Positions 35,301 through 47,139 of a stretch of DNA of 64,000 nt are shown in pieces. This stretch comes from Alnus glutinosa. Lineage: Eukaryota > Streptophyta > Magnoliopsida > Fagales > Betulaceae. The notes beneath the pieces are model-generated. The model made no database searches, had not been told where the DNA came from, and saw only the letters and a list, made by a program, of their open reading frames with translations. A program made the position numbers and the translations under genes. Position 1 is the stretch's first letter, and every line of letters begins with the position of its first letter. The DNA lies in the NCBI RefSeq assembly GCF_958979055.1, contig NC_084889.1, positions 1,364,001-1,428,000 of the forward strand, written 5' to 3'.

Positions 35301-36626
35301 ACTAACACAGCCTAAACAGAATTTTGAAGTAATCAATTAAGCATGTCATTGCAGTCGACTACAAATAATAATAATAAAAAAAAATAAAAAATAAAAAAAC
35401 TAAGGCATTTACGGAAAAGAACATCCGTTAAGGACACAACAGAATTTGATCCAACCTTCCAAAGAAGAAGCAACACCCTCGAAATTTTTCACCACCAATT
35501 TGTGCAGATCCTCCCCTGACCAGATGGGGTATAGACATATGTTTATAACCAAGCCTATACCAGCACCGATCCCAATAAGTATTAACCGATATAAAGCTGT
35601 TTGGAAAAATGAACTACTCCCAGAGACCAGTACAATACAGTATGTCAGCAAGAAGACCCGGAACCCATATTCATAGGACTTCATTGTTGGATGCAGTTTG
35701 GCATAACTTGCAGAAAATCCTAAATACCACCAAAATGTTAAGTGCCATTTTACAAAGGAATTGTCATAGAAAATGAAAAAATGAAGGTGGGAATCATATA
35801 GACGTTTCTCTCTATATATAGATTAGCATGAATCATGCACAAAGACTGACCTGCAATGAAAATACTAATTACTATAATAACTTCCTCAAAATCCCCAGCC
35901 CTCGTAGAAATTTCTGCAATGCCCAGAGCAAGCCCTCCGGCAGAAAATGTCCCCAAAGCACGGTTGAACCCTTTGTTAAGTGTAGCCCCTACAAACCCAC
36001 AAGTAGAGTAAAAAAAAATTAACCTTTCGATTGAAGCACCTGAGAACAAACCGAAAATAAAACTTGGACAAATCCCTCAAACAGACGCACAACAAGAAGC
36101 ACAAAAACCCAATATACAAAGACAAAACAAGACCAGTCTGATCCTCTTAGTTATAACTCTTAAGGAGATAAACACCATATGACCCGCTCGTTTTTGTTGG
36201 TATAACTCCAAAATTATTGGTTATAACATACACATGAATATGATCGAAGCTAATACCTACGCTGAACTCGAAGACCACGATGACGGTGAGAATTGCCCAG
36301 ACGGAGTACTGGCTGACCTCCTGGAGCGGCTCTTTAAAGAAGATGACGAGTGACACGATGGCCAAGGCGAGCCCCATCTTCACGGCGAATAAGACCTTGC
36401 GATGATCGGACCGGCCCATCTCGTACAGCTTGGCCGAAGTCTCTCGCAGGCCGTACCAGAAGCTGGCGATTCCGTCGGAAAATATACGGAAGCACCGGCA
36501 TTTGACTCCGTCGTCGCCGCCGTCCGAGCTGTTCAGGCCCAACTCGGAGTAGCCCTTCCGAAAGAGCAGCCTCTCCTTGCTCCTCTCGGCGAAACTGTGC
36601 CGAAGCGACCCGATTTTCGCTGCCAT
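32306..36626 (-). CDS. ALMT: Aluminium-activated malate transporter, ALMT4/9-like
   Basis: An anion channel of the plant ALMT family; this clade acts mostly at the vacuolar membrane. Coding exons, 5' to 3' on the minus strand: 36626-36257, 35988-35851, 35719-35456, 35311-35175, 35082-34936, 32953-32306. All introns are GT-AG; the total is 1704 nt, 567 residues. The N-terminal half has hydrophobic segments from about residue 85 ([15 protein letters not shown]), then [14 protein letters not shown] and [13 protein letters not shown]. Further landmarks are [10 protein letters not shown] (about 231-240) and the ALMT hallmark WEPPHGPY (about 306-313). The last exon encodes the long cytosolic tail with [26 protein letters not shown] 36626 is chosen because a splice acceptor TTGCAG precedes it by two bases. 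An upstream in-frame ATG at 36650 lies inside the inferred leader intron. The last six codons and 3' flank are duplicated at 22441-23205. Channel specificity cannot be read from the sequence. Confidence 0.95.
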
Positions 36627-36628
36627 TC

Positions 36629-36715
36629 CTGCAAATCGTAAAGAACCCAAACAGCAATTAGAGAAGAAAAAATTAAGAGAAATTGAAATATTAAAGAGAC
36701 AGAAAGAGAGTTCAC
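36629..36715 (-). other. Inferred 5' UTR intron of ALMT
   Basis: Minus-strand donor CTAAAG|GTGAAC (intron from 36715) and acceptor GATTTGCAG|GA (ending 36629) give an 87-nt intron two bases before the ATG. No transcript is available to confirm. Confidence 0.55.
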
Positions 36716-36899
36716 CTTTAGAATAGGAAACTATCGAATAGACACGTTGCTTTCTGGTTAAAGAGTTGATATTTGATGTGAGAGAGGGAGGGAGAAGAAA
36801 CGGTGCCGTTTGGTTCGTTCAGAGTCGGAATTTTTGAAAGGTCGTTGGGTGTGCGGTTGGGTGGGGCTTGAGAAACTGGGAACCGCGGAGAGCGAGTTT

Positions 36900-38311
36900 G
36901 GAGTCAGGACTCAGGAGTCAGGACTGGTCGTCTGGTAGGAGCGGGGTCAGATTGCGTTGTGAATCGTGATTTCCAGGTTCATATTCTCCGCATGTCACCA
37001 ACCAGTCACAGAAATATAATAATTAATAGGTGAGGATAATCGTCGTCCTGATTTTTTTTTTTTTTTTTTTTTTAAAAATTTTTAAAATATTTTATTATAT
37101 AGATTTAAATAATTATTATTTTTATATTAAATAATTATTATTTTATTAGATCGATATTTATCATTTTTAAAATAAATTAAAATATTATAAATAATACAAC
37201 ACTTATCAGGATCAAACTGAGAATATTAAAGATAACTAAATTCTTATGGTAATTCATAAGATGGGATTAAGTTACGCGCATAAATATATTTCTGGATCTT
37301 ATTATGTTACTGATATTAGGTTTTTTTTTTTTTAAAAAAAAAAAATAAGGGTGTTACTTATATCAGTTGGTAAAATATATTGTTTTTATATGAGAAATAA
37401 TAAACCACCACTTTTCCATGTCAAACATTTTTTTTTTTTTTTTTTTTTAACAAAATTAGTCTACATCAAATGAATGAAACCTAAACCAGCATCCCAGAAC
37501 CCATGAACGGAACTAAGATTTTAGGGGTGGGAGATGAAATTAAAAATAAATAAATAAAAAAAAATTTATATTTAAAAGAATAATAAATGTATTTTAAAAA
37601 AAAGTTTAGAAAACATTTTGAGGTTTAAAGGAGAAATGTAATTTCACCCCTGCCAAAATGCCCTGAAGGCCAGAACCCACAACCCACAACCCACAACCCA
37701 TCTCTATTCCTTCCTCGAATTATGTGAAATTATACAGAAAATTCCAAAGAATCCTGATATGAGCATAATACCCCATCGGCCCCTCCCCTATTCTCACCCT
37801 TGGGCCCCCTAGCATATGCAATCTGCACTGCAAAGCCATACTATACGTGCTCTTTATTTAACGAGGCGCCCATGCTAACATTCATGGAGTTGTCATTTTG
37901 ATAGCATTGCTCTTGCAAATTACAATAATGGTGTCACAGCACATTCGGATCCTCTTTATGTCATTACAAAACGAATTAGAGAGATATTGACTTATCATTA
38001 TAACCACAATAAGTGTGGCAGTTGTAAATGTTGACCAGGATTATCTTCATTTTAAGTAAAATAAAAATAATTTGTTTTTATAGTTTATATCATATTTTAC
38101 AGATCGATCTAATAATATATTCAACTGGTCTGTGAAGGGTTTGGATCCAATTTGACATTTTCTTATCAGATAGCTACACTTTGGTATTGTAGTCTTGTAG
38201 TCTGTAGATGCTCTTTTCTATTCAAACAAAATGATCGGATCAAGACAAGCGATTGAGATTAACTAAATAGTTAAATTCAATTAACTATGGTTTAATTTTT
38301 TGATTGACGTG
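36900..38311. other. Intergenic, no gene recognised
   Basis: AT-rich DNA upstream of ALMT with poly(T) tracts (37051-37073, 37431-37448) and an AACCCAC short repeat near 37675-37700. The first 100-200 bp next to ALMT should contain its promoter. No TATA box stands out. Confidence 0.45.
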
Positions 38312-38415
38312 TATTGAGGTTTCATACTCTCTCAAGTCATTTAAAATATTTAAATCTGATCTCATACGTCGGTCGATTTATCGTTTTATATTCTCTGTTG
38401 TAATAAGGAGGAATA
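38312..38415. repeat. 104-bp direct repeat, left copy
   Basis: TATTGAGGTTTCATACTCTC through AAGGAGGAATATTC is repeated almost exactly at 41061-41164 and, more diverged, at about 43271-43345. The first two copies bracket PSRP3 pseudogene copy A. Confidence 0.85.
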
Positions 38416-39000
38416 TTCCTTAAAGGAGGAGATCTATGAATTATTTTGAAAGCGTGAGATATGTGAAGGATTATAAATGATATATACAATATTTTAAAAT
38501 ATTGCATAACTATCTTGTAATGCTAATTTGATTGTCCAACCAATCATTTTTTTTAAAAAAAAAAAAAAAAACTAATCCAAATGTCGTTTAAAAATGTAAT
38601 TTTTTATACAAGAAGAAAAATGCTACACACTTCCAAATGAACACCCCGTGACGTGGCACTAAAAATCACAATTAAACTTTATATGGATCATAATAAGTTT
38701 CAGATTCAATATTAAATTTTAGTACTATGTTAAAAATGTTCATTTAAGAATGTGGGAATGAAAGTGTGTATAGAGATTTATCTCTAAAGAATTATGTCAC
38801 AGGGAGATCAAGTGTACTTCTACGGTATGTCTCCTGCAGGAAGGCCTTGTCGTTCAAGTGAAGAAACCATGGACTCGTTGAGGACCAAAAATGTTATCGC
38901 CCAGGGCAACTCAACCTGGTACTACAACTGTTTTCTGCTGTTCTTCGTTCTCTTATCGGATGCCCAGTTTCAGACCCTTCAAAGCCTTACCTTTCGTCAT

Positions 39001-40380
39001 ACACCACCAAAAATCACCATCAAAAGGACCCATACACCACCGGCCTCTTCTCCATCACCAATGACAAAAACGATCTTCTCCGGGTGTGAGTAGTGCGTCC
39101 TGGTGGGGCTGAGTCGTCGTGCGTCCGGGTGGAGCTGAATCGTCTTCTGCTGAGAAAAAAATACAAAGAAAGTGGGAAATTTTTTTGATGAAAAATGGGG
39201 AGACGTCGTCTGCTAGCTAGAGTTGAAAAAAAAAAGAAAAAAAGAAGAAAATGAGGAGAATAGATCGACGAGAGATGGAGAGATTTCTTAAAAAAAAGGA
39301 AAAAAAAAAAAAATTAGGAAGATAGGTGACAGATCCGGTTTTAAAAAGAAATGACAAAAAAAATTAAAAATTTGAAACAAACAGGCGCGTGAGTCTCCCC
39401 CAAAACATGCAAATGGCAACGTGTTCACAAAGCACTTTGCTAAAATGTTAATTTTTTTTTTAGGGATAATTGCACTGTTGGTCTCTGTGGTATACCATAA
39501 TTATTTTTCACTCCCTATGGTTTAAAAAGTTTATGAGAGGTCCTTCTGATATGCAATAATTACAAATCGATCCCTGGCGTAAAATTCTGTTAAAATTTTT
39601 AACAGATTCCATCAAATGCCACGTCAACGCCACGTGTCGTCATCTTATTGGTGACACGTGGCGCTGACATGTCTAATCTTAATAAAATAATATAAATTTA
39701 TTAAAAAATAAATAAAAAATACTTATTTTTAAAAAAAAAAAAAATGAAAAAAAAAAAAATGAAAAAAACAAAAATGGAGAAAGGGGGTGGCCGCGCGCCA
39801 CCCCCAGAGGCCGCCGGGGGTGGCGCACGGCCACCCCAAGGCCATTGGGGGTGGCCCGAAGGCCACCGCCTGGGCCTTGGGGGTGGCTGTGCGCCACCCC
39901 CTGCAGCCACTGGGGGTGGCGAGCGGCCAGGCCACCAACAAAGGGGTGGTTGGGCCACCCCTTCAGCTTTTTTTTTTTGTTTTTTTTTTTGAATTTTTTT
40001 TATAAAAAAATAAGTATTTTTATTTATTTTTTAATAAATTTATATTTTTTTTATTACGGTAGACACGTGTCGCCATCTTATTGGCAACACGTGGCGCTGA
40101 CGTGGCATTTGACGGAATCTGTTAAAAATTTTAACAGAATTTGACGTCAGGGATCGATTTGTAATTATTGCATATCACGAGGACCTCCCATAAACTTTTT
40201 AAACCATAGGGAGTGAAAAATAATTATGGTATACCACAGGGACCAACGGTGCAATTATCCATTTTTTTTTTAAAAAAAATTTAAATTATTTGTTGAAAAA
40301 AATTAAAAAAAATAGAGAATATTTTAGCCATGTGTTTATGTGCCACGTGGCCAATAAACTACATGACTAAAATTTTAAAT

Positions 40381-40428
<48 letters not shown>

Positions 40429-40710
40429 ATTTTTTATTAAATTAAATTTTTTTTTGAATATTTTAGCCACGTAGCTAATTGGAGGCGTGTCTATTATACA
40501 CGTGGCTAATTGGAGACGTGTTTATTATACACGTGGCTATTTGGAGAAGTGTCTATTGTACACGTGGTTAATTAGAGACGTATATTAATTACACGTGGCC
40601 AACTGACTTTTTCATATTTTCTACTACATCTCGCCACGTGTTCATTATAACACGTGGCTACAGTAACGGCTACTGTAGCCACGTGGCTAATATTTTTTTT
40701 TTTTGTAGTG
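39001..40710. mobile_element. CACTA-like non-autonomous insertion
   Basis: It splits PSRP3 copy A with a 3-bp duplication CAT (38998-39000, 40711-40713), the size typical of CACTA elements. The right end is TTTTTTGTAGTG. The left end is ACACCACCAAAAA, a degenerate version of CACTACAAAAA. Near the right end (40460-40690) are five or six copies of an ACACGTGGCTAATTGGAGACG-like subterminal repeat, as expected for this superfamily. No transposase is present. It contains the foldback element 39464-40260. Confidence 0.7.
39464..40260. mobile_element. Foldback element with about 210-bp inverted repeats and GC-rich core
   Basis: It begins GGATAATTGCACTGTTGGTC and ends with its inverse GGACCAACGGTGCAATTATCC. 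The arms (39464-39676, 40047-40260) match at most positions, including TATACCATAATTATTTTTCA. The centre (39785-39965) is a GC-rich series of GGGGTGGC and its inverse, flanked by A/T tracts. The ORFs read across the core are repeat artefacts. Confidence 0.85.
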
Positions 40711-41060
40711 CATGCCTAAAGCATTTTTTTCGACATTCATGCACCATTCTTGACCCAAAATACAAACCCATAAGAAGAAATCAAAAAGTCACTTTTTTCT
40801 GCAGCCCCAGAAACACTTACAGCTGAAAACGAAAGTTTAACCTCCACAACCTCAGTAGAACTTAATCCCTCCCAAGAAATTGAGGTCCAATTCTCCCCCT
40901 CTCTTTCTACTAGAGCTTATGCATGTAAGCGTGTATTTGTGGTGTGATCGAGTATGTGTTATTGTCTGAATTTTGTGGGTTCTTGAACTTTTAGAAAGCT
41001 GAGGTGGTGGTGAAGCCAATGGAGCCATGGCTGGTGCTGAAGTTCATATGGATTTAAATA

Positions 41061-41164
41061 TATTGAGGTTTCATACTCTCAAGTCATTTAAAATATTTAA
41101 ATCTGATCTGATATGTCGGTCGATTTATCGTTTTATATTCTCTGTTGTAATAAGGAGGAATATT
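41061..41164. repeat. 104-bp direct repeat, right copy
   Basis: Nearly identical to 38312-38415. It continues into TTCATGC and, beyond the retroposon at 41170-42266, into TTAATCTGATTTAAAATATT, as the third copy does at about 43340-43366. Confidence 0.85.
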
Positions 41165-41169
41165 CATGC

Positions 41170-42266
41170 CATTTTTTTTATTTTTTTTATTTTTTTTAAT
41201 AACAGGGTACTGCTTTCATTAAAACAAACCAAAGACCCAAAGGTCTCGTTACAATGTTAAGGAAAACCAAGACTCCCTAAACAGAAAATCAAAATTAAGT
41301 TCTGATTTGGGAGCAAACTACCTACAAAACACACAAAGATTACAATAACATACAATGGAAGCCACCCTAACCAAATAAGCACCACTACTAAAAAAGATGG
41401 ATGATCTATGCTATAAAGCGAAAAACTCTAATAAAATCCAAGCATCTAACAAGTAGCTTGCATATCTAATAAAGAAATACAGCAACCGACAAAACACCCC
41501 CACAAACGAAGATGGCCGGAACACTGCAACTAAGAAAACCAAAACAAATACAACCCAAGACAGAGGTGGATTCCGCCGAAAAAGCCGGCGAGTGTGGAAC
41601 ACGCGCCATCCCCAGAACCACCCAAACTGAAGAACAACCGCCGTAAGCCCCAAACCCACCGTGCAAGACCAGAAAATGGCGGAGCGAGACCGTCATGTGC
41701 GCCAGAGAGCAGAAGCTCCTCTGGTGCATGCAAGCCATGCGCCGAACTTCGGCAACCGGCGTGACTTGTGCAACCGGCAGCAGAAGCGAACGACGACAGA
41801 GAACTCGGCCGAGGGGCGCGTGTCTAGCAGAAATCGGCGGACGTGCGTAAATTTGGCATCAAAAATCTGGAAAAAAAAAAAAAAAAAAAAAACAATGAAA
41901 TCTGGCCAAAAAAAACACTCCGACAACAACATAAGAAAACCAGCCACACCCCCAACCTGAGCAACGAGAATAGAACCTACTACCTGAGCCAAAACCAGAA
42001 AAAAGGAAAAAAAAAAAAAAAAAAAAAGAAAAAAAAGAAACACAAATTACCATAGCCCACAAAGCTAGGTGAACATCAACCCTCACCGAAACAAAAACGG
42101 GGGGAACAAAAACACTCCAAAACCCTAAGCTAGGAGTCACCACCACTGGGAGAGGGAGACGTGAAGCCTCTCTCTCCCAACAAAACCAACCTCAAAGAAA
42201 ACCCCTCTCTAAAATGGGAACAAAATCGGGAGCTTCTCTCAACTCGAGAAGCCACCTTCCTGGCGA
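41170..42266 (-). mobile_element. LINE-like retroposon, 1.1 kb, with 15-bp TSD
   Basis: Flanked by a perfect 15-bp duplication GAGGAATATTCATGC (41155-41169 and 42267-42281), with a T-rich left end, so its poly(A) tail is on the minus strand. The body is A/C-rich with internal A runs (41871-41892, 42010-42027). No reverse transcriptase domain is readable, so it is a 5'-truncated or non-autonomous copy. Confidence 0.75.
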
Positions 42267-42281
42267 GAGGAATATTCATGC

Positions 42282-43374
42282 TTAATCTGATTTAAAATAT
42301 TATCTCTTATATATGGGGAATAGCTAATTAGTTATCTATTCCTTTTCTATTTTTTCTTTAGAAGAATAGGTATTCTTTATTTTAGGAAAATGTCCAAATA
42401 ATAATAACGTAACCAAATAACAAAATAGCTATTTCATTTTTGGGTCTATTCCTATACACCGCTAAACGTGTCTTAAAAACGTGATTAATGGATATCAAAT
42501 AGCACATCAATTTGTATATTTTTGACTTAATAATAAAACTAATTATGTAATTAATGTTTTCTAGGATCATTCATTTCAAAGTCATTTCCGCATCACATCG
42601 TTGTGCAAGTCACTTCGTTTGTACCGACCAACCATCTTGGGCCAAAATTTCTATAGATGAAAAACGTGAACCAAACCATTTTCGGCCGACTTTTTTTCGT
42701 CATTGGTTTTCGGGTACATTTTTGTATGACTTTGATAGCTTCAATACTTCGAATCATGGAAACCGTATGTCGGGGCATCAACAAATTAGACTAGTGGAAT
42801 TTGCTTCATTTTATTGCTTAGGAACACTCAAGTGGTGTAACATCATTTCTAAACACGACTATGCTTTTTTACTCTCAAATTGCCTCCTTTTTCTCTTCGG
42901 CAAACCCTAAAAGTGGGCAATCAAATGTTATGTGGGTCCGAAAAGACTGCGCCCACCGCTGCCTAAAAAATTAAAAATTAAAAAATTAGGAAGTGTTTTT
43001 GGGTGCTGGTATTTAGAGTGGAGATCTCGCTACAGTCGATTTTATCAGACTATGGTGGTTTTATTATTCTCATTTCATATCCGCTGACGTAACGTGTTTT
43101 AAGCAACTTTTCATATCAACCACTTAAATCACGTTATGTTAACTAGTGTAAAATTGAATTAATGTAACAAATGAGTATGAAGAATAACATTTCTCTTTCT
43201 TTCAATTTGATGTGAACTCAAGTTTTGGGCATATATAAACATAAGTTTTGTAACATGCATGTGGATTGATCGGATTTGATATGTCGGTTGATTTATCGTT
43301 TTAATATATTCTCTGTTGTAATAAGGACGAATGTTCATGCTTAATCTAATTTAAAATATTATCTCTTTTATTCT
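42282..43374. other. Intergenic, no gene recognised
   Basis: AT-rich. A 118-codon plus-strand frame (42554-42910) has no recognisable domain. The third, diverged copy of the 104-bp repeat lies at about 43271-43345, next to the LTR element. Confidence 0.45.
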
Positions 43375-43870
43375 TGTTAGAACAGTTTTCAGTCCGGTGA
43401 CGTGTAGATCTTTGATTCGCCGTGTTCTTCGTAATCTGCAAGGAAAAACAAATAATGCGTCAGAGGGGGGGTCTCCCGACGTCCCCTCTCCGATGCCTAA
43501 GTCAGTGGGCAATTTTGGAGAGTATTGAGAGTCGAGAGTTTAGTATATTTTTAGCACATATTCAAAGTATATTTTGTACCTGGGGTAGCAGCCTATTTAT
43601 AGGCATATAATTTTCAACCGCATTGTTCCACCTTCATGTCATGGCTGAGTGGGACCCATAGTGGGATGAGATAGAGGTTGAGTGGGAGAGTGGGACACTT
43701 ACTCATGTGATAATGTATTTATCACCATGTGTTCCAAATATAGCCTTCAAGGTGTTATAAGATTTTGTTAAGCCTTAGTGACTGAGTGGGTTAAGTTGGG
43801 CCAGCAATATCAACTGAGCCCTGGTTCGGGTATAGGCTCATTTGCATGAGGGATGATAATTTCCCTAACA
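43375..43870 (-). repeat. 3' LTR (element on minus strand)
   Basis: 496 bp, TG...CA ends. It contains TACCTGGGGTAGCAGCCTAT and, on the minus strand, a TATAAATAGG motif (about 43590-43600), a probable TATA box. Confidence 0.9.
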
Positions 43871-44189
43871 GATACCCCCCGATTCCCATTGGCTGATTTG
43901 TCCAACTTGTCGGGTATTGGGAATCTTCTTTTGTACTTGCAGATGGGGCTATTTTTGTCCGTTGATAATGAGGATTCAATGTTGATGGTCAGACGCTTGT
44001 GGAGACCATGGTTGTCGGAGTGTCTAGTAAGTGGCATAGCTTTTACCCCCTTGTGCTTGTGCTCGAAACTGTTCGCAGTTGAAGCCATTCACTTGCCGTT
44101 GACAAATCGGAAGATTTCCTAGCTGCATCAATATGGCAATCTTTTTCATTTGACAATGTTCTATTTGAGATACACGGGCTATCTCGGCC

Positions 44190-45460
44190 TCGGGATATTT
44201 TAGTTTCGGAAAATTTTTTGTCTAGGAGACATTTTCAAACTTGGAAAATTTTTCATCTCGGAGACATTTTCAAACTTGGAAAATTTTTTGTCTCGGAGAC
44301 ATTTTTAGACTTGAAAATTTTTTCGTCTAGGAGACTTTTTTAGTCTCGGAAAATTTTTTGTCTCGGACACTTTTTTAGTTTCGGAAAATTTTTTTGTCTC
44401 AGAGACATTTTCAGACTTGGAAAATTTTTCATCTCGGAGACATTTTCAAACTTGGAAAATTTTTCGTCTCGGAGACTCCTTAGTCTCGGAAAATTTTTTG
44501 TCTCGGAAACTTCTTTAGTCTCGGAAAATTTGTTGTCTCGGAGACTTTTTTAGTTTCGGAAAATTTTTTGTCTCAGAGACATTTTCAGACTTGGAAAATT
44601 TTTCATCTCGGAGACATTTTCAAACTTGGAAAATTTTTCGTCTCGGAGACTTCGTTAGTCTCGGAAAATTTTTTGTCTCGGAGACTTATTTAGTCTCGGA
44701 AAATTTTTTGTCTTGGAAACTTTTTTAGTTTCGGAAAATTTTTTGTCTTAGAGACATTTTCAGACTTGGAAAATTTTTCATCTCGGAGACATTTTCAAAC
44801 TTGGAAAATTTTTCGTCTCGGAGACTTCCTTAGTCTCGGAGAATTTTTTGTCTAGGAGACATTTTCAGACTTGGAAAATTTTTCATCTCGGAGACATTTT
44901 CAAACTTGGAAAATTTTTCGTCTCGGAGACTCCTTAGTCTCGGAAAATTTTTTGTCTCGGAGACTTCTTAGTCTCGGAAAATTTTTTGTCTCGGAGACAT
45001 TTTCAGACTTGGAAAATTTTTCATCTCGGAGACATTTTCAAACTTGGAAAATTTTTCGTCTCGGAGACTTCCTTAGTCTCGGAAAATTTTTTGTCTCAGA
45101 GACATTTTCAGACTTGGAAAATTTTTTGTCTATGAGACATTTTCAAACTTGGAAAATTTTTCGTCTCGGAGACTCCTTAGTCTCGGAAAATTTTTCGTCT
45201 CGGAGACTTCTTAGTCTCGGAAAATTTTTGGTCTCGGAGACATTTTCAGACTTGGAAAATTTTTTGTCTAGGAGACATTTTCAGACTTGGAAAATTTTTT
45301 GTCTCGGAGACATTTTTAGACTTGGAAAATTTTTTATCTCGGAGACTTTTTTAGTCTCGGAAAAAAAAATTTTTGTCTTGGAGACTTCTTTGGTCTCGGA
45401 AAATTTTTCATCTCGGAGACTTTTTTAGTCTCAGAAAATTTTTTGCCTCAGAGACATTTT
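44190..45460. repeat. Tandem array 1, 35-bp units (GAGACATTTTC..CTTGGAAAATTTTT)
   Basis: Roughly 35 units of 35 bp alternating between two variants: GAGACATTTTCAAACTTGGA plus AAATTTTTCGTCTCG, and GAGACTTTTTTAGTCTCGGA plus AAATTTTTTGTCTCG. Because 35 is not a multiple of 3 while the units lack stops in some frames, a 185-codon frame (44871-45428) arises by chance. Confidence 0.9.
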
Positions 45461-45730
45461 CTTTTGTAAGGGTTGTCTCCCTGTTTGGTTTGTTGTGATG
45501 ACTTTTGCCGAAGCCGGATCCCTGAAATCTATTAGAACAGATGTATATATGTATCAAATAATAATTAGTTTGCATACCTGAGTTGATAAGCTGATTTCCA
45601 AGCAAATGTGGTTGTTGGCGTTTGATGATGTTTAGAGCCTTGGCTGAGGCTTTGGATGCTCTGACTGGTGTCGAGGCTTTTTTGCGCTCAAATCGTGCCG
45701 AGTAATCTCGAGGCAGGATGAGGTTGTAGT

Positions 45731-46405
45731 GCTTGAATCCCCTCAACGTGATTCAAGCCTCGGCATTTGTCCGGTTTGAATCCTCTCAACGTGATTCAAA
45801 TCTCGGAATTTTTTCGACTTGAATCCCCTCAACGTGATTCAAGCATCGGCATTTGTCCGGTTTGAATCCCCTCAACGTGATTCAAATCTCAGAATTTGAC
45901 CGACTTGAATCCCCTCAACGTGATTCAAGTCTCGGAGTTTGTCCGCTTTGAATCCCCTCAACGTGATTCAAAACTCCAAACTGGACTGACTTGAACCCCC
46001 TCAACGTGATTCAAGTCTCGGAGTTTGTACGCTTTGAATCCCCTCAACGTGATTCAAAACTCCAAACTAGACCGACTTGAACCCCCTCAACGTGATTCAA
46101 GTCTCGGAGTTTGTCCGCTTTGAATCCCCTCAACGTGATTCAAAACTCCAAACTGGACCGACTTGAATCCCCTCAACGTGATTCAAGTCTCAGAGTTTGT
46201 CCGCTTTGAATCCCCTCAACGTGATTCAAAACTCCAAACTGGACCGACTTGAACCCCCTCAACGTGATTCAAGTCTCGGAGTTTGTCCGCTTTGAATCCC
46301 CTCAACGTGATTCAAAACTCCAAACTGGACCGACTTGAACCCCCTCAACGTGATTCAAGTCTCGGCATTTTCTGCGACTTGAATCCCCTCAACGTGATCC
46401 AAGCC
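45731..46405. repeat. Tandem array 2, about 42-bp units (GAATCCCCTCAACGTGATTC)
   Basis: About 16 units with an invariant CCCCTCAACGTGATTCAA core. Two spacer types alternate (GTCTCGGAGTTTGTCCG and AACTCCAAACTGGACCGA), giving a higher-order repeat of about 86 bp. Confidence 0.9.
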
Positions 46406-47139
46406 TCAGAGTTTGTTGTGATGGCTTTTTGCGTTTTAGTATGCAACACATGATCTTCTGGAAGCCACCTGTCTTCCAATGAATATTCTCTAGTTGGTTG
46501 CCATCAAAATTCTCTCGACGGGCCCTTTTGACGAGCTCTTGACTTTTGTAGCCAAGGAAGACCTGCGTAGGAGAAGCTTGACAAAGCATGAGTATATATA
46601 TATTTTTTTTTTATAATTTTCGGATCTCGCTGGATAGAAACCTCTGGTATGAAATATTAGCCTTGATTGTGTCTAAAAGGCACATAAGTATGCATATATG
46701 CAGCAGAATCTAGCAATTAACAATTTATTAATGCAAAATATGCAAAATTGCACTAAGATTCAATCATGCGATTTGATATAGTCTTCTGTTTCAGTTTTTT
46801 CTATTTTAGTGAGTTGTTACCCCCCAACTTTTATACTTAGCTAATTGTTAGCTAAGTATGAAAGTTTAGGATATTTGTTTTGTACTACCGGAGGAAAAGT
46901 TTGTGAGTACCACCAAATTTTTAGACTTGATGTGTAATCATTTTTATATGTTGCGGTGAGAAGTTCATTTTAAACTTCATTGATCAATGCATGAGATATA
47001 TTTGACTGTCTAAAAATTTATGAGTAGGCTAGCATAAATGAAAATGCAAAGAGTAAACTTATCTCCATATTCGATAAAGTTGTGCATTGAGCCTCGATTG
47101 GATTGCTCCCTTGGCTTGGAATGTTTCCATAGCTCTGAA

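Larger units (their letters stand above)
38416..41053 (+). pseudogene. PSRP3 (plastid ribosomal protein cS23) pseudogene, copy A, interrupted
   Basis: Matches copy B (51145-52352) from the 5' flank into the second exon, where it ends in KFIWMD-type text at 41053. It is split at 38998-39000/40711 by a 1710-bp CACTA-like insertion. The first ATG is at 38891; the second (ATGGCA in copy B) is changed to CAGGGC. The conserved C-terminal domain is missing. An intron is retained (donor GTAAGC near 40927), so it is not a processed copy. Confidence 0.75.

Noticed and set aside
36627-36650. Upstream in-frame ATG (36650) as ALMT start
   Set aside because: A splice acceptor TTGCAG lies between it and ATG 36626, so it is probably intronic. 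Family members start with MAAK-like text.
36334-36657. 107-codon minus-strand ORF overlapping ALMT exon 1
   Set aside because: Out-of-frame shadow of the ALMT first exon.
39679-40144. Several overlapping ORFs of 70-99 codons on both strands
   Set aside because: They all read the GC-rich core of the foldback element. Open frames on both strands reflect composition, not coding.
41411-42146. Overlapping 70-116-codon ORFs
   Set aside because: Low-complexity frames in the A/C-rich body of a retroposon, with poly-F and poly-K runs.
42554-42910. 118-codon plus-strand ORF
   Set aside because: No recognised domain, no splice or promoter context, and surrounded by repeats.
44871-45428. 185-codon ORF with a repeating ENFSSRRHFQTWKIF pattern
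   Set aside because: It lies wholly in the 35-bp tandem array. The peptide period is a by-product of the DNA repeat and there is no domain or start context.
45731-46405. CRISPR-like regular repeat array
   Set aside because: Direct repeats with alternating spacers, but spacers fall into two repeated types and the array is inside a plant LTR retrotransposon.
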